In this document: piece after piece, positions 43,401 to 54,528 of the stretch
Layout of the letters: every line of letters starts with the position of its first letter
Position numbering within the stretch: position 1 is the first letter of the stretch
NCBI RefSeq assembly: GCF_032118995.1
Contig: NC_092669.1
Location: 11,208,335 to 11,272,334, forward strand
Reading direction: 5' to 3'
DNA length: 64,000 bases
Origin: Asterias amurensis
Lineage: Eukaryota > Echinodermata > Asteroidea > Forcipulatida > Asteriidae
Notes under the pieces: model-generated
The model's input: the letters and a program-made list of their open reading frames with translations, nothing else
Database searches by the model: none
Told to the model about the DNA's origin: nothing
Position numbers and translations under genes: made by a program

Positions 43401-45857
43401 GCATTTCTAACTTAGTTAGTCTTGTAACAGTGGCATTGATTGTTGTATAGATATTTATTGTACTTTATTCTGTTTTGTATTTGTATAGTGAGGGCACTAT
43501 TATTATTATTGTTATTTATTATTACTCGTTGCCAAGTAAGGTTTTATGATGATAATTATTTTGAGTAATTACCAATAGTGTCCACTGCCTTTAATTGATT
43601 CTGCCATCGCACACAGAGGAAAGGCTGAGTGCAAAATGGCGCAATTGTGTGTTAATAGTGTTATAGGCAAAAACAAAATGAACGATAATAATGATGGTTA
43701 GTGGTTGTTTTTTTGACAGCAGAACAAACGGGAGAATTATTCCGTGGCAAACGAAGCCATCATGTAACTGATCAGACTGAACATCATCCGAAGAGAAGCA
43801 AACTTGAAGGTATGATTACTGGAATCTCAACATTATTATTTTACTGTTGTCTATTTTTTAACCTATTACAAAAGTTGTACGAAGTAAGAAAATATACTCT
43901 ATGGTAGAAAATGACACATTGTTAAATTAATTCGCAAGATTTGGTTTTCAAAAGAAAGGCACAAAGGTGCATGCAATTATTTTTTTTATGGACTTCTATA
44001 GCTTGATCTGATGTAGTGATGCATAGTGATGACGACGTCACTATAAAGCCTGCTTTCTCACTGACATTGGCCTTTTTCGAAACCACGGCTTCGGCTTTTG
44101 ATTCGGCTTCAGGCTTCGTTCTCTCGTCTGAAGCCTCGAGCATGTAAAGCACACGCAGTTAAAACAACCGCAGGGGCCTTACCTAGCTAGACTTGATTCA
44201 AGTCCCATTCTCGTGTGAGAGGCCCCTAAGCATTGTACACCCAAACTTACTATAAAACAACCCGTAGCATACACAGTACGTGCTGCGCGCTCGCCGTCAA
44301 AATGCAGAACAGGTTTTAGAATGCAGAGCATCACAAAACAGTATTTTCCTGGGGATGGCACGGAATTGGGACTTAAAGACACTGGACACTATTGGTAATT
44401 GTCAAAGACCAGTCTACCCACTTGCTGTATCTCAACATATGCATAAAATACCAAACCTGTGAAAATTTGAGCTCAATTGTGCGTCAAGGTTGCGAGATAA
44501 AACACCATTGTCACACGTGTGCTTTCAGATGCTTGATTTCGAGACCTCAAGTTCTAAATCTGAGGTCTCGAAAACAAACTCGTGGAAAATTACTTCTTTC
44601 TCGAAAATTACTCCACTTCAGAGGGAGCCGTTTCCCACAATGTTTAACCTATACCCATTACCCGTTACCAAGTAGGTTTTGTGCTAATAATTATTTTGAG
44701 TAATTACCAATAGTGTCCACTGCCTTTTAGTCAAGTCTAGGGCCTAGCTAGCCTGAGGGGCCGAATCTGGAGCCGACGCCGGATTCGAATATGGCCAATG
44801 AGCAACACCTTGCAGTATTTTCATGTTTAGCTATTAATTGTTGTACTTTTTGTTATTATCTGCTGCATAGGCGAAACCGATGAACAACATTCATCAATGG
44901 CGCCGTCGGAAACAAGTTCACTCCAGTCGACACTGGAACCATTGTCGACACTAGAACCAAACTCGACACTGACACCAATCTCGACATCGGAACAAGAGTA
45001 TACTAAGTCGACTTCAACACTAAACTCATCGAAGTCGACGGTGGGACGCAGCTCGACATTCTCGATACCGGAACTAGTTTCATCACTGTCGACATCATCA
45101 AATGAATCACGTGCTCAAGTGACGTCATTTCCGACTGTCGGTCATACTGCGCATGTGCAAAGAGGTCCCAGCGACAAAATGCTGAAGAACCGTCAGCACA
45201 ATTTTATCAATACCGTTACTGAGCAGGCGCAGTCGGAAAATGCCGGAACAAATCTCACGTATGTATTATTGTCTCAATGTACTAGACACTATTGGTAATA
45301 ACTCAAAATAGTTGTTAGCAAAAAACTTACTTGGTAACGAGCAATGGAGAGCAGTTGATATGAGGAATGGCTCCCTCTGAAGTAATAATTATATTTTTAT
45401 TTGAAAGAAATAAATTCTCAGTCAAATAATATTGAAAGACTTCAGACCTGAAGCATTTTTTCGGCATCTCCCGAAAGCACACACAATGGTGTGCAAAGTG
45501 GGTGTTTTTTCTTAGATTATTCGCAGTCATGCAATTTCAACAACCAATTGAGTCAGCATTTTCACAGATTTGTTAGGATACACCAATTGCTTTGAACTAG
45601 TCTGACTATTTTTCGCTCTTTTAGATATTATTGTCCGACCTTCAATAAACACTGATTTTTGTTTTTTCATCCACTATTATAGGAACACACCTTTATCGGG
45701 ACGATCAAAGAGAGCTAGTCTCCAGAGGAGAACCGACGAGCTTAATAACAAACTAGACACCGCAGTGATGTATCTATCACGTAGAGAAAGGGAGGAAAAA
45801 CAGCAAACGTTTGAAGACACAATGTGCCTATATAGTTATAGGCTAGGTTGGATTTAG
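39473..45857 (+). CDS. uncharacterised seven-exon protein, 394 aa
   Basis: I do not recognise this protein. Exons 39473-39580, 40219-40340, 40708-40769, 42570-42809, 43720-43809, 44871-45258 and 45683-45857 all have GT/AG sites and agree in phase (0, 2, 1, 1, 1, 2), giving one open frame from MPNSSANYNLVAIGDDGVWM to a TAG. Residues 1-178 look globular, with hydrophobic runs such as NTPIIAIVDD and NVINWIMTS, and cysteine-bearing helices. Exon 5 has basic patches (RGKRSHH, HHPKRSK) that could be nuclear signals. Residues 208-290 are rich in Ser/Thr with STLEP repeats. The C-terminus is charged and helical (KRASLQRRTDELNNKL, SRREREEKQQ), a likely coiled coil. No signal peptide or membrane span. 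It lies upstream of SYCP3 in the same orientation; a germline or chromatin role is only a guess. Exon 3 was found by its phase and may need RNA support. Confidence 0.75.
39940..40058. repeat. R18-like inverted repeat in intron
   Basis: Arms TTTTGTCAAGACCTTGG and AAGGTCTTGACAAAAGGCTA flank GAGAGCCCGCGATC / GATCGCGCCTCTC. Related to 40973-41322. Confidence 0.7.
40411..40500. repeat. A-run followed by CGA/CAA microsatellite
   Basis: A run of about 30 A (40412-40441) then GACGACGCAACGACGAC and CAACAACAACAAC repeats. Intron of the uncharacterised gene. Confidence 0.85.
40973..41322. repeat. R18 palindromic element
   Basis: Ends GCTAGCCTTTTGTCAAGGCT and GGCATTGGCAAAAGGCTAAC. Inner pair TGGCTTGGAGATCCGCGG and CGCGGCTCTCCAAGCCACG. 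About 350 bp, no coding sequence. A related copy at 44185-44745 is interrupted by R1. Confidence 0.75.
41479..42448. repeat. R7 element split by a 720-bp insertion
   Basis: Left end GGGTGCGTTCGTTTAGCTTC stops at GGGTCATCC and the R7 sequence resumes at 42232 with the same GGGTCATCC, then CCGGTCTGCCCCGG and on to GGGAAGCTAAACGGACGCAC. Intron 3 of the uncharacterised gene. Confidence 0.88.
41512..42231. mobile_element. 720-bp foldback DNA element with 9-bp target duplication
   Basis: Flanked by perfect 9-bp repeats GGGTCATCC (41503-41511 and 42232-42240). Terminal inverted repeats start TAGCCTTGCTCAAGGCAGTC and stay alike for about 65 bp. A second inverted pair lies inside (GCATGCGGAGGCCGTCAGGC at 41656 and complement at 42034). 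No transposase is encoded. A 9-bp duplication with long inverted ends is typical of Mutator-like (MULE) non-autonomous elements; the family call is inference. A 24-bp direct repeat (ACCCACCCGTATTCACTGTG) occurs twice at 41571-41620. Confidence 0.8.
42942..43594. repeat. R1 MITE interrupted by an R9-containing block
   Basis: TTAA at 42942-42945 and 43591-43594. R1 reads to CCTCTCCCCATTAC (43264) and resumes at TCGTTGCCAAGTAAGG (43527). In other copies these two are joined. The intervening 260 bp starts with an R9-like palindrome (GACTGGTCCTATCTTAGGAC) ending GAAATCCACCCC. ATTAC at both edges could be a 5-bp target duplication. Confidence 0.8.
44185..44745. repeat. R18-related element interrupted by an R1 MITE
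   Basis: ATGCAGAGCATCACAAAACA and GGGATGGCACGG.ATTGGGAC match 41213-41262. The element then breaks at an R1 copy (44373-44730) and resumes AGTCAAGTCTAGGGC. The uninterrupted R18 reads GGACTTGAGTCAAGTCTA there. Confidence 0.78.
45280..45605. repeat. R1 MITE, strongly diverged
   Basis: ACTAGACACTATTGGTAATA, GGTAACGAGCAATGGAGAGC and a worn second arm. Last intron of the uncharacterised gene. Confidence 0.7.
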
Positions 45858-45882
45858 TGTTTCAAAAAAATTGTTTCGTGCA

Positions 45883-46252
45883 TTAAAGCCATTATACACT
45901 TTCGGTACAGAAAAGAAGAAAACAAAAGTTCACAGGATTTACAAATAATTTACAGGGTTTACAGAAGGTAATGGTGAAAGACTTCTCTTGAAATTTTATT
46001 CAATGAAATGCTTTGCTTTTTGAGAAAACATTAAAACAATATCAAATCTCGATAGCGAGAATTACGGGAAACACACGTCACGACACCGGGGAAACGTGCG
46101 GAAACAAGAGTGGGTTTTCCCGTTGTTTTCTCCCGACTCCAATGACCGATTGAGCCTAAAATAATTTTCACAGGTTTGTTCTTTTATAAGTTGTGATACA
46201 CGAAGTGTGGGACTTGGACAATACTGATTACCGAAAGTGTATAATGGCTTTA
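45883..46252. repeat. R3 MITE, TTAA flanked
   Basis: TTAA at 45883-45886 and 46249-46252. Left end AGCCATTATACACTTTCGGT, centre AATCTCGATAGCGAGAATTA. It starts 26 nt after the stop of the uncharacterised gene, and its edge supplies an ATTAAA that may act as that gene's poly(A) signal. Confidence 0.85.
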
Positions 46253-46649
46253 AAAAAATACTCCCAGACCTGTGAATTAATTATCGCACCATCTTATTTC
46301 AACCTCCAGGACACGTGTCTTTAGACATGCATAATATTATACGTAACTTTTACACTGGTTTTGGCCATTATGCTGCTGAGAGGCTGGGGTCTCCTGCAAA
46401 TGTAGTTTTGTTTTGTACAAAAAGGACTTAAATTCCTACGTTACAAAACCTTTTCTACGTGTCGCTCCTATTTGTAACGCTTGAATCACCACGGTATAAG
46501 CACGCCCTCTGCTGGCCAACGCCCTTCATTTCAGGCTCATATGCACAACACTGATGCTGTTTCGCTGTTCACACTCGTGTTGCTCGTATACTATAATAAC
46601 CGAAATTTTCAAAACTATGTCAACCGATGAGACCAGACACATTGATACT

Positions 46650-47065
46650 GCTTGAGTATAAGAAAAATTTAAACATTACTATGATGATCGCTTCGACGCT
46701 ATTTCCATCCCGAAACCGGAATCGACCTCCATTAAAGAACTCAGAAACAAACTAGAGGCCAAGGAGTTTGAGAAGCCAGGCAATATTGAACAGTTTGAGT
46801 TCTGCGGGAAGATAGAAATAACCTTGGAGAAGGCTAAGCTGGCCGTGATCAACAAGGCTGAGGAACTTGAGGACAAGCGCTTCTGGATGCCGAGGAGCTA
46901 GTCGCCGAGGAGCCGGAGAACAGAAAACGAAAGAGACGCAATCCAAATGTTTATACTGAGACTACTCCTGCTGACCGGCGTCTTTTTCGAGGTACACGTA
47001 TCTTTGGCATTCAGCTTGCATCCCCGTGCATGCAAGCCTACACCCCATGCTGTCTGAATAAATAA
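46650..47065 (+). pseudogene. coding-like stretch, broken, family not recognised
   Basis: Residues such as YYDDRFDAISIPKPESTSI, KELRNKLEAKEFEKPGN and LEKAKLAVINKAEELED show clear protein-like composition in one frame. A second frame continues similar lysine- and glutamate-rich sequence before ending near AATAAATAAATAA. There is at least one break, no start codon and no splice sites that fit. Could be a retrocopy of a host gene or the remnant of a mobile element. No function is proposed. Confidence 0.45.
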
Positions 47066-47740
47066 ATAATTAATCGATTTAATATATCAGAATATTATTG
47101 TACCTTGTGTCATTAATTTCGTGTCTTTTGCGTATTAAACCAAACTGTTTTTCATGCGTATGAGCGCAGCGAAGTAGCATGAAAAAGCAAGTCTACTCTC
47201 GACGACCATTAATTTGAAATAGCGCCCTCAGTTGCCACTGGTGAGCCACTTTCTGACGTCATCCCTTTTCATCGTTTTAGGCTCAAATACAGAGAAAGGG
47301 CGACATTGGATAATAAAAACGGAAACTTTTGCTGTGATAAATATTACATGCCTACAGATTAGAATCATAATTGACCCATAGAACTAATTGATAGATCTAT
47401 AAAAGTATCATTCTTATTTTGTATGCACATTGGGATGGTCACTTTTTAGCAGACGATAATTCCGCCATATTTATTGCCACATCACACAGGCATTGGTTAG
47501 TATTCTTCCGCTTCAAAGAAAATACATTTACTTTAAATAAACGTGAAAGTAATACACAACTTTAAAATTATGAGAATAAACGATAAAATAAACTGGTGTG
47601 TCTGAAAAAAGGGGGTTCGTTTCGTTCTTTTGGTTCAAAATAAGTTAAAATTCTATACGCGGATTGATATTAAAGTTTTGAATGACCCCGGTTGACCTTT
47701 TTTATTTTTCACTCGGCGGCCGTCAGTGATTATTTTTCTT
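47066..47740. other. intergenic stretch, nothing recognised
   Basis: AT-rich sequence upstream of SYCP3. The inverted GCGTATGAGCGCAGCGAAG area is short and isolated. No gene or repeat family assigned. Confidence 0.5.
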
Positions 47741-47796
47741 GAGAGAGTGTCACGTCAACTTGTGTTTCCGTTCGTTCCTTCCGTCGTGTAACGTTG
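47741..47796 (+). promoter_or_regulatory. probable SYCP3 5'UTR exon and promoter end
   Basis: GC-richer segment (CACTCGGCGGCCGTCAG just before it) ending at GTAACGTTG with donor GTGAGT at 47797. It would splice to the AG at 49229, 4 nt before the SYCP3 ATG. No TATA box is obvious. Confidence 0.45.
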
Positions 47797-48016
47797 GTGA
47801 GTTGAATTCCATTAATTTGTTAACTAATACATAGGATTTTGGATAAGGTCGTACTGTGTTTGGGTGTTTTGTGGACATTATTTTGTATCCATTTTGGTGA
47901 CATTTTACGAGCTTATCGTTTGTTGCATGCCGTACCGTTCAACTAGCATGACTACTCGGGCGAGTTGGTCGAGTGAGTTGAGTTGGGAGACAACTCGCCC
48001 CAACCATGCCAACGAA

Positions 48017-48160
48017 CTTTTTGGATAACTTTCCGTATGGCGCCACCACCTTTTCACTCATTTTTACAAAAAGGGATATCTCATTGAGGTAAATTAGATA
48101 CTATAATATTATTACACATCGAATGAAAAAGTGGTGGCGCCATACGGAAACTTTTCCGGG
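48017..48160. repeat. R12 palindromic element
   Basis: Arms GATAACTTTCCGTATGGCGC and GGCGCCATACGGAAACTTTT. Sister of 37513-37660. SYCP3 5'UTR intron. Confidence 0.85.
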
Positions 48161-48924
48161 TGGGCCTTTTTTTAAACAATATTTTCGGGGAATATTCCAT
48201 AGCATAGGCTTAGGTAATTCATTTCATTTTAAAAAAACTTATTTGGAACTTTTTGTTTAAGTCTTTATAACGTATGGACAAGAGTTTATTCAAGCCAGAT
48301 TTCAAAGGAAGAGATTTAATTGTGGTACAAAACTAGTGCACATATAGAAAACAGAGATACTACTCTTGTTAATTTCAATCCAACCCTGGACCTTTTTTCA
48401 TGATTGAAGGTAGGTCTACTAACTCCCCTAATATTAATAAAGACATTTGAAACAAACGGGAAAAACTGTTTTCAATAATTTTTTTTTTTTTAGAAATTAG
48501 AATTTATAGAAAGGCCTAAAAAGGCTAAGGTATAATAATAAATAATAATAACAGATAAGAACAGATTAATTTAAGGTCTACGTACAAAATGTAGTCGTCT
48601 AAAAACTAGTCATAATTATAGTACAACTAAAACTAAAAGAGAAGGGAATCGCTTGTTTTAATGTAGGTTCTTAAAACAGGGTGATATAGGACTAAAAATT
48701 AGCTAGGCATACCTAATTATTTCATTTAAAATGTTACATTTTCATAATCAATTAGACCTAAGCCTACTTAATTAAATTGGTTAACCTGCAACCCTACTCT
48801 AACATTTTTCTCCAACCTTGCATTTAGTCGTGAAATCGACCTAACAATAATAGTTTACGCAAGTGTCACATATTTGTTTCTTCTAACTAAGTATAACAAA
48901 TGTTACTTCTATTTATAAATAAGA

Positions 48925-49165
48925 CTTAATGACAAGTCGTTAAATGTCTGTTGCGGTGATAGCGTTCCAACTCTCCTCGTGATTCCCGCGACAATGGCGA
49001 TGTTCTCGCCATACTGCTGTCCCCTGCAAGTCTACTGCTCTTGCACTGTGCAGTCTCATAGTCGAGAGCAGTATTCGATCGCGGAGACCTGAATCATTAC
49101 GCCAACACCACGGCTCAACTATCACTGCAACAAACATTACGACTTGACCACAAGTCTACTTAAAT
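48925..49165. repeat. R17 repeat
   Basis: TGACAAGTCGTTAAATGTCT to GACTTGACCACAAGTCTACT; inverse orientation to 9125-9325 and about 70 percent alike. SYCP3 5'UTR intron. Confidence 0.6.
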
Positions 49166-49233
49166 AAAAATGCCTTTTAAATCTTCAAAAACTGTTTATC
49201 TCAAAGCTTTGAGTAGCCCTCACCCACAGCACA

Positions 49234-52200
49234 ATGCCGAGAGCTTCCACATCAGCCAAGAAAAAGCCAGCCGCTCCAACAACTCAAAAGGAAAGGATCA
49301 ACCAAGTCTTAGACAAGTTTGATTTTGACGATAATGACGATGACGAAACAAATGAAGACATAGCTGGAAGCAGTAGAGGTAATACCAGGGTCCAGTTAAG
49401 CAAGAGCAGTCTTCTGTATAAAGTTGTTCATAATTTGGCCCCAGTATATCTCCAAGACCTTGTAGCCCTTTGTTCATCTTCACTATTATAAGCTACTGGA
49501 CGCCTTCACTCTTCTTCCATCCCTCATTTCCAGCTTTCCCTGGGAACCTCGCATTATGAATCGCTATATGGCGATCATGCTTTTTCAGTCATAACTCCAG
49601 CACTTTGGAAGATCCATGTCGGTAGCTTGTTCCAAATTGGAACAAGTTACCCACATATGTATTTAGCGCTCTATAAATGCTGTAATTATCAGTATCATTA
49701 ATGACCAGTGGCAGGCGTGAAGTATCAAGCCCCAATCAGTCACTATCTGTTCCTATAATTGTAATTGTAGAAGATGAAACTCCAGCCGTATCTAAAACCA
49801 AGACTGGTAAGAAACGCTTCTACCCGGAAGATGATGATATGGGAGAAGTACCTCAAACCAACACAAACTTTGAGTAAGTCAAAGAAACATTAAAGACACT
49901 GGACACTTTTGGTAATTGTCAAAGACCAGTCTTCTCACTTGGTGTATCTCAACATATGCATCAAATAACAAACCTGTGAAAATTTGAGCTAAATCGATCG
50001 TCGAGTTTGCGAGATAATAATGAAAGAAAAAACACCCTTGTCACATGAAGTTGTGTGCTTTCTGATGCTTGATTTTGAGACCTCAAAATTCTAAATTTGA
50101 GGTCTCGAAATCAAATTCGTGAAAAGTTACTTTTTTCTCGAAAACTACGTCACTTCAGAGGGAGCCGTTTCTCACATTGTGTTATACCATCAAAAACCTC
50201 TCCCCATTACTCGTAATCAAGAAAGGTTTTATGATGATAATTATTTTGAGTAATTACCAATAGTGTCCACTGCCTTTAATTACCAGCCGATCAATTCAGG
50301 TTTCCATTTATTGAGAACAGTAGTAATAGTAAGAAAAACTAATAATTAACAGTAAACTGGCGGGGGTGAAACAACCATATTATATCTCTTTTGAGGGAGT
50401 GTTGGCTCTGTAAAAAAAACGATTTGGTCTCAAAGTTTCGAACAGTTTACTCTGCTCGTCTTTAGGAGAAATAACAGTAGTATTTATGTACACACAAATT
50501 TTTGTCATTTGAGTGGTAAACAATGCGTCATGTGTCATCCTTTATTTAAAGAAAAATATAGAAGTCAATTTTATGGATGATTATAGAACCATTTTGCGGT
50601 AATGACGCTACAAAGATTTTGTCGTATAGGTGAGGATGTTTCTGAACTTTTGGTAAATTTGTTAAATTTTTATCTTATTTTTTTTTGCAGTGGCGAGATG
50701 CAGACTATGCTGGAATCATTTGGAGGTAAATTTAATCAGGTTCAATTTCTAGGAAAATCTACTCAGTGGTAATAGAATATAAAGCAAGAAAAATTTTCCC
50801 AAAAGAACATAATCTACCTGGCAAGTAGATGGTGTTATCGCAAACCATATATATATCTTATCACATTTACTTTTAAAGGAACATTACAGAATTGGTTTTG
50901 CTACCAAAAAAGTTGCTGGCAGTGTAAGCACTTTATGTAATCCACCATATACATAAACTGACACACAGTAGAAGTTTGAGATCGATCGGCCATCAGAGTC
51001 ACGAGAGAACAGTGAAAAAACGATTACAAGTTTTGCATTGCATCAACGCCAACACAAAAATGAATAAAATGCTCTCTGAGCGATAAACTCCAAACACGAA
51101 ATTAGATTATATATTTCTCATCAAATATGAAATTTCAGACAGAAATATTTCAAGGGATGTTTTCCACTATCATCATCATCAGACTGTGTAAGTTTTATGT
51201 AAATCTGTGATCTTCATGATTTTTGTTTCTTACCAATTCTGTAACGTTCCTTTAACAATATTAACTACCTTTCTGAAACAAACAGCCGATATGAGGAAGT
51301 CGCTCGTATCTAAGAAGAAGCGGTTAGAGACATTCACTCAGCAGAGCTTGAAGTCCGCTAACTGTAAGGTGGACAAAATCTGGAAGATGCAGCAGACAGA
51401 AAGGTAAAAATCTGATTTTATTATTAACCAAAGCAGCATACTGATCATGCTAATTAATTCAGCCCAATTTGCCGACTGTTTTGTTTTGTTTTCAGTTTTT
51501 TTATGAGAAATTGACAAACATCTAACATCACAAAGCGAAGGACGGCCACTTTAAGATGAGGGCTACACACAAATTAACCTGCTGCCAGGGGGCACAATTC
51601 CTTCTAATCCTGGGGCTGAAACAGGGTTACCCTCTTCGCAGTCTGTAAAAAGGATGTACATTTAGGCATGGGTATCATCTACAAGGAGCCTGTGGAGAGA
51701 AAAATGCACTACCTCCCAAAACTTTAGTGAAGCTCAACGGCACACAAGTGTCTAGACCGGGATTCGAACCCACACTCTGCTACTGACAACATCGAGCCAT
51801 GGATCTGGTGAATTAGACCACTCTGCGATAACACGCCACCAGTGTTAATGGATTGATGTACTTGCCAAGAAAAGAAGTATGAAATCTGAAGTAGAAATTT
51901 TAGCACATAATTTTAATTAATTTTGATTCACAGGAATCGTTTGCAAGATGAGTACACCAAACAACTTGCCAATGTTCTCGACCAGTGGGAAACCGATGTC
52001 AATAAAGTGAAAGAACAAGAAGAAAAAATGCAGGTAAAACTTCTGAATCACTGGTGAAGTAAACCAAAAAAGTCATTGGGTTTTTGTATTTTGTTGAATC
52101 GAAAGCAGAATATTCATCAGTTTTCAATTCAACCAACCTGTTGAAATTTCTTTGATTCTGAACAAAGGAAAAATTGACTATAGTGGGAGTTGCGACTCCA

Positions 52201-54528
52201 GATTATTATGCCTAGATGCTGTGCTAACTAAATAACAATTCTATATGCAGAAACTCATTCACAATAATGTACAAATAATCGCAAGACTTCTATTGTTGTT
52301 TGACCACTAAAGATTTCTCTAATTTTGAACCAACTTTAATACCTCACTGTGTGCAAATATCTCCTCTCGCTGATTTATAGGTAGTCTTTCGTCAACAGCA
52401 GAAACTGTTCCAGCAATCACGAATCACAATGTCACAACGGCTCAAAACCATCAGGCAGCTGTTTGACCAGTACTCCAAGGTAATAAGACCTAACCAAATT
52501 GGCGTATACACATACGGCTATGGCTACGGCTGTTGTGAAGGGTGTAAGGACGTCTTATACCTAAATGCATGATGATGCTGCAATTAAATTGTAGCCCTAG
52601 CTGTAGTGCCAATATAAATCCCCACAAGTAGCCCAGAACAATATTTTTTTATTTGTTCACAAGATTGAAATTTTTCCTTTTCTATGTTTTTCTTTGAGTT
52701 GAACAAAGGAGAATGTGACTAGAACCTGTGTCCTGCAGATGAGCGTGCCAGCGCTCTTGCCCTATTTTGGTGGTCTCCCTATTATATCAGAATCTTTGTT
52801 TGCGTGTATAGTCAGATCAAGCCATTAACCTTTATTTTTGAACATGTAGAAAGGGCAAGGCCATTATCATTATGCAAAAGGGCACTTCCATTGGAAAATT
52901 CAAAAGTCAATGAAACTTATGAAGGGCACCAACACCAAGGCCCAGACCAGTAGGGCAACGTAGGCCGACGATGTAATCTAAACATTTGGTTACCGATGCC
53001 AAAACATTATGATTCGAACTGCCTCTAGCTACGGTAGTCTAGTTGGTTAGACACTGCTCTAGAATTGCAAGGGTCATTGGTTCGAATCCCACCCGAGTAA
53101 CATACCTGTGATATTTTTTTCACAGGACTCGGGAAATTATAGTATACAGTGCTAACTGCTAACACACATCGGTGTATGGGTAACGAACCAAAATTAATAT
53201 TTGTTTCCACATTGACTCCACAGACAATGACCGATTTGGACCAGTGTCATACTGACCAGCAGACTCATGTCCAGGGGGAGCTGCGTAAAGAGATGAGCAT
53301 GTTACAGAAGAAGATACTCATGGATACGGTAAGACATTCATCACGTGTAACTATTTAGTGAAGATTGTTGTTCAATGATGGCAGCAGACTATAGACTTTT
53401 AACATGGTGCAGTCATCTTGATTTTACTCCATTTCAACTCAAACTCACTCAGTCGACCCAAGTTGTCGCCTTGCTGCATGTTTGAGTTGGGCGCTATCTC
53501 TGACATGCCACACAACTCTATCCTGCATACACCTGATTAGCTCCTCCTTGTTGTTTACTCCTGCGTCTTCAACTCATTGTAACCAAACTGAGGCTGGACA
53601 AAATAATAGTCTGGTGCCATGTGAAATGAATGAATGTTAGCATTCATTACTGTTATTGAAAATAGGGAACATGACCTATATCGAGGAGAATTCCAATATC
53701 TTTCCAATACAAAATTGCACTGGAACTTTTTAAAGGACATCATCATGACAATGCCCATTTAAAAAAGTATGGATGCCTAACTGGGACCCCACTCACTGTC
53801 ATCTTATTATTCAGAGACCTACCAAATCAGGTATTCCAACTGTAGTTGGGCAAATTGTCTTGATGCCCTTTGGGAAACTTTTGAAGGAGCACCAAACGCC
53901 AATACGAGGGGCAATAAATGCGTTGACCTTTGGGCACCTGTCTGATTCCAGGCCTGCACTCAATTTGGGACAGATCCCCACTAAAATTTGGACATTTGTG
54001 AAGTCAGGAGAAAACATGTACCTAAATCTAATGCTGCATAAACTTTACCTAGCAGTTTTCAAGTCCCACTCAACTCCAACTGTAAAGCTGATGTAGCGCC
54101 CTCTATGGTGTAGAAAACTTGCCTTTTTTGACTGTGTCCTTTTATTTGTTTATTTTTTTAGAGACTATAGAACAACCCCGGCTCTTCAGACATTCAACAA
54201 AGTCCTCTTACTAGGCCTTTTTTTTTGGGGGGGGGGGAGATTGGTGTTGCACCAAAATGCACAACTTGGTGCAATTTTTGATTGCAAAATAATTTTCATC
54301 TAAAATTTTCCCGTTTAAAATAAAACAAAAGAGGGGAATTAATGTTGAAGACATGGCAAAGATTATTTTGTTCCTTTTCCTTTGTGTGTGTGTGTAAAAG
54401 TTGTTTACTGATTGAATGTCTGATTGAGTGAAATTGTAAAGTTGTTTGTAACTTCTCTCCATTTTTGAATTTAGCAAGCCCATGAAATGGCCAATGTTCG
54501 AAAATCCCTCCAAAAGATGTTATTCTAG
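49234..54528 (+). CDS. SYCP3: synaptonemal complex protein 3
   Basis: Eight coding exons: 49234-49378, 49771-49873, 50691-50725, 51286-51403, 51934-52033, 52381-52479, 53224-53328 and 54475-54528. Phases agree, giving 252 aa (human 236). The N-terminus is lysine-rich then acidic ([15 protein letters not shown]), as in vertebrate SYCP3. The Cor1/XLR domain starts at about residue 85: [91 protein letters not shown], and the conserved end [14 protein letters not shown]3 forms helical tetramers that build the lateral elements of the synaptonemal complex along meiotic chromosome axes; expression in germ cells is expected. Introns hold a LINE fragment, R1, R5, R15, R16 and SINEs. Confidence 0.95.
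49385..49695 (+). mobile_element. CR1/L2-like LINE 3' fragment in SYCP3 intron 1
   Basis: Reads [18 protein letters not shown], then with breaks [20 protein letters not shown], the C-terminal LINE motif series. It starts only a few nt after the exon 1 donor. Confidence 0.8.
49890..50279. repeat. R1 MITE, TTAA flanked
   Basis: TTAA at 49890-49893 and 50276-50279. Full central hairpin GACCTCAAAATTCTAAATTT. Begins 17 nt after SYCP3 exon 2. Confidence 0.9.
50873..51255. repeat. R5 MITE, TTAA flanked
   Basis: TTAA at 50873-50876 and 51252-51255. Ends AGGAACATTACAGAATTGG and CCAATTCTGTAACGTTCCT. Only one copy in this window. Ends 31 nt before SYCP3 exon 4. Confidence 0.85.
51690..51842 (-). mobile_element. 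tRNA-derived SINE
   Basis: The minus strand has GCAGAGTGGTCTAATTCACC (box A region) and GTGTGGGTTCGAATCCCGGT (box B). The TAGACACTTGTGTGCC that follows resembles the body of the SINE at 2690-2825. Confidence 0.7.
52845..52975. repeat. R16 dispersed repeat
   Basis: GGGCAAGGCCATTATCATTA and AAAGGGCACTTCCATTGGAA are R16 signature blocks. SYCP3 intron 6. Confidence 0.6.
53020..53130 (+). mobile_element. tRNA-derived SINE
   Basis: GGTAGTCTAGTTGGTTAGAC (box A) and GGTTCGAATCCCACC (box B) 40 nt apart, then an unrelated tail. SYCP3 intron 6. Confidence 0.75.
53340..54160. other. SYCP3 last intron, mostly unassigned
   Basis: R16-like words at 53800-53960 (TGATGCCCTTTGGGAAACTT, GGGGCAATAAATGCG). Otherwise no recognised feature. 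Confidence 0.45.

Noticed and set aside
53020-53130. tRNA gene candidate on the plus strand
   Set aside because: Same reason: SINE head without a closed cloverleaf.
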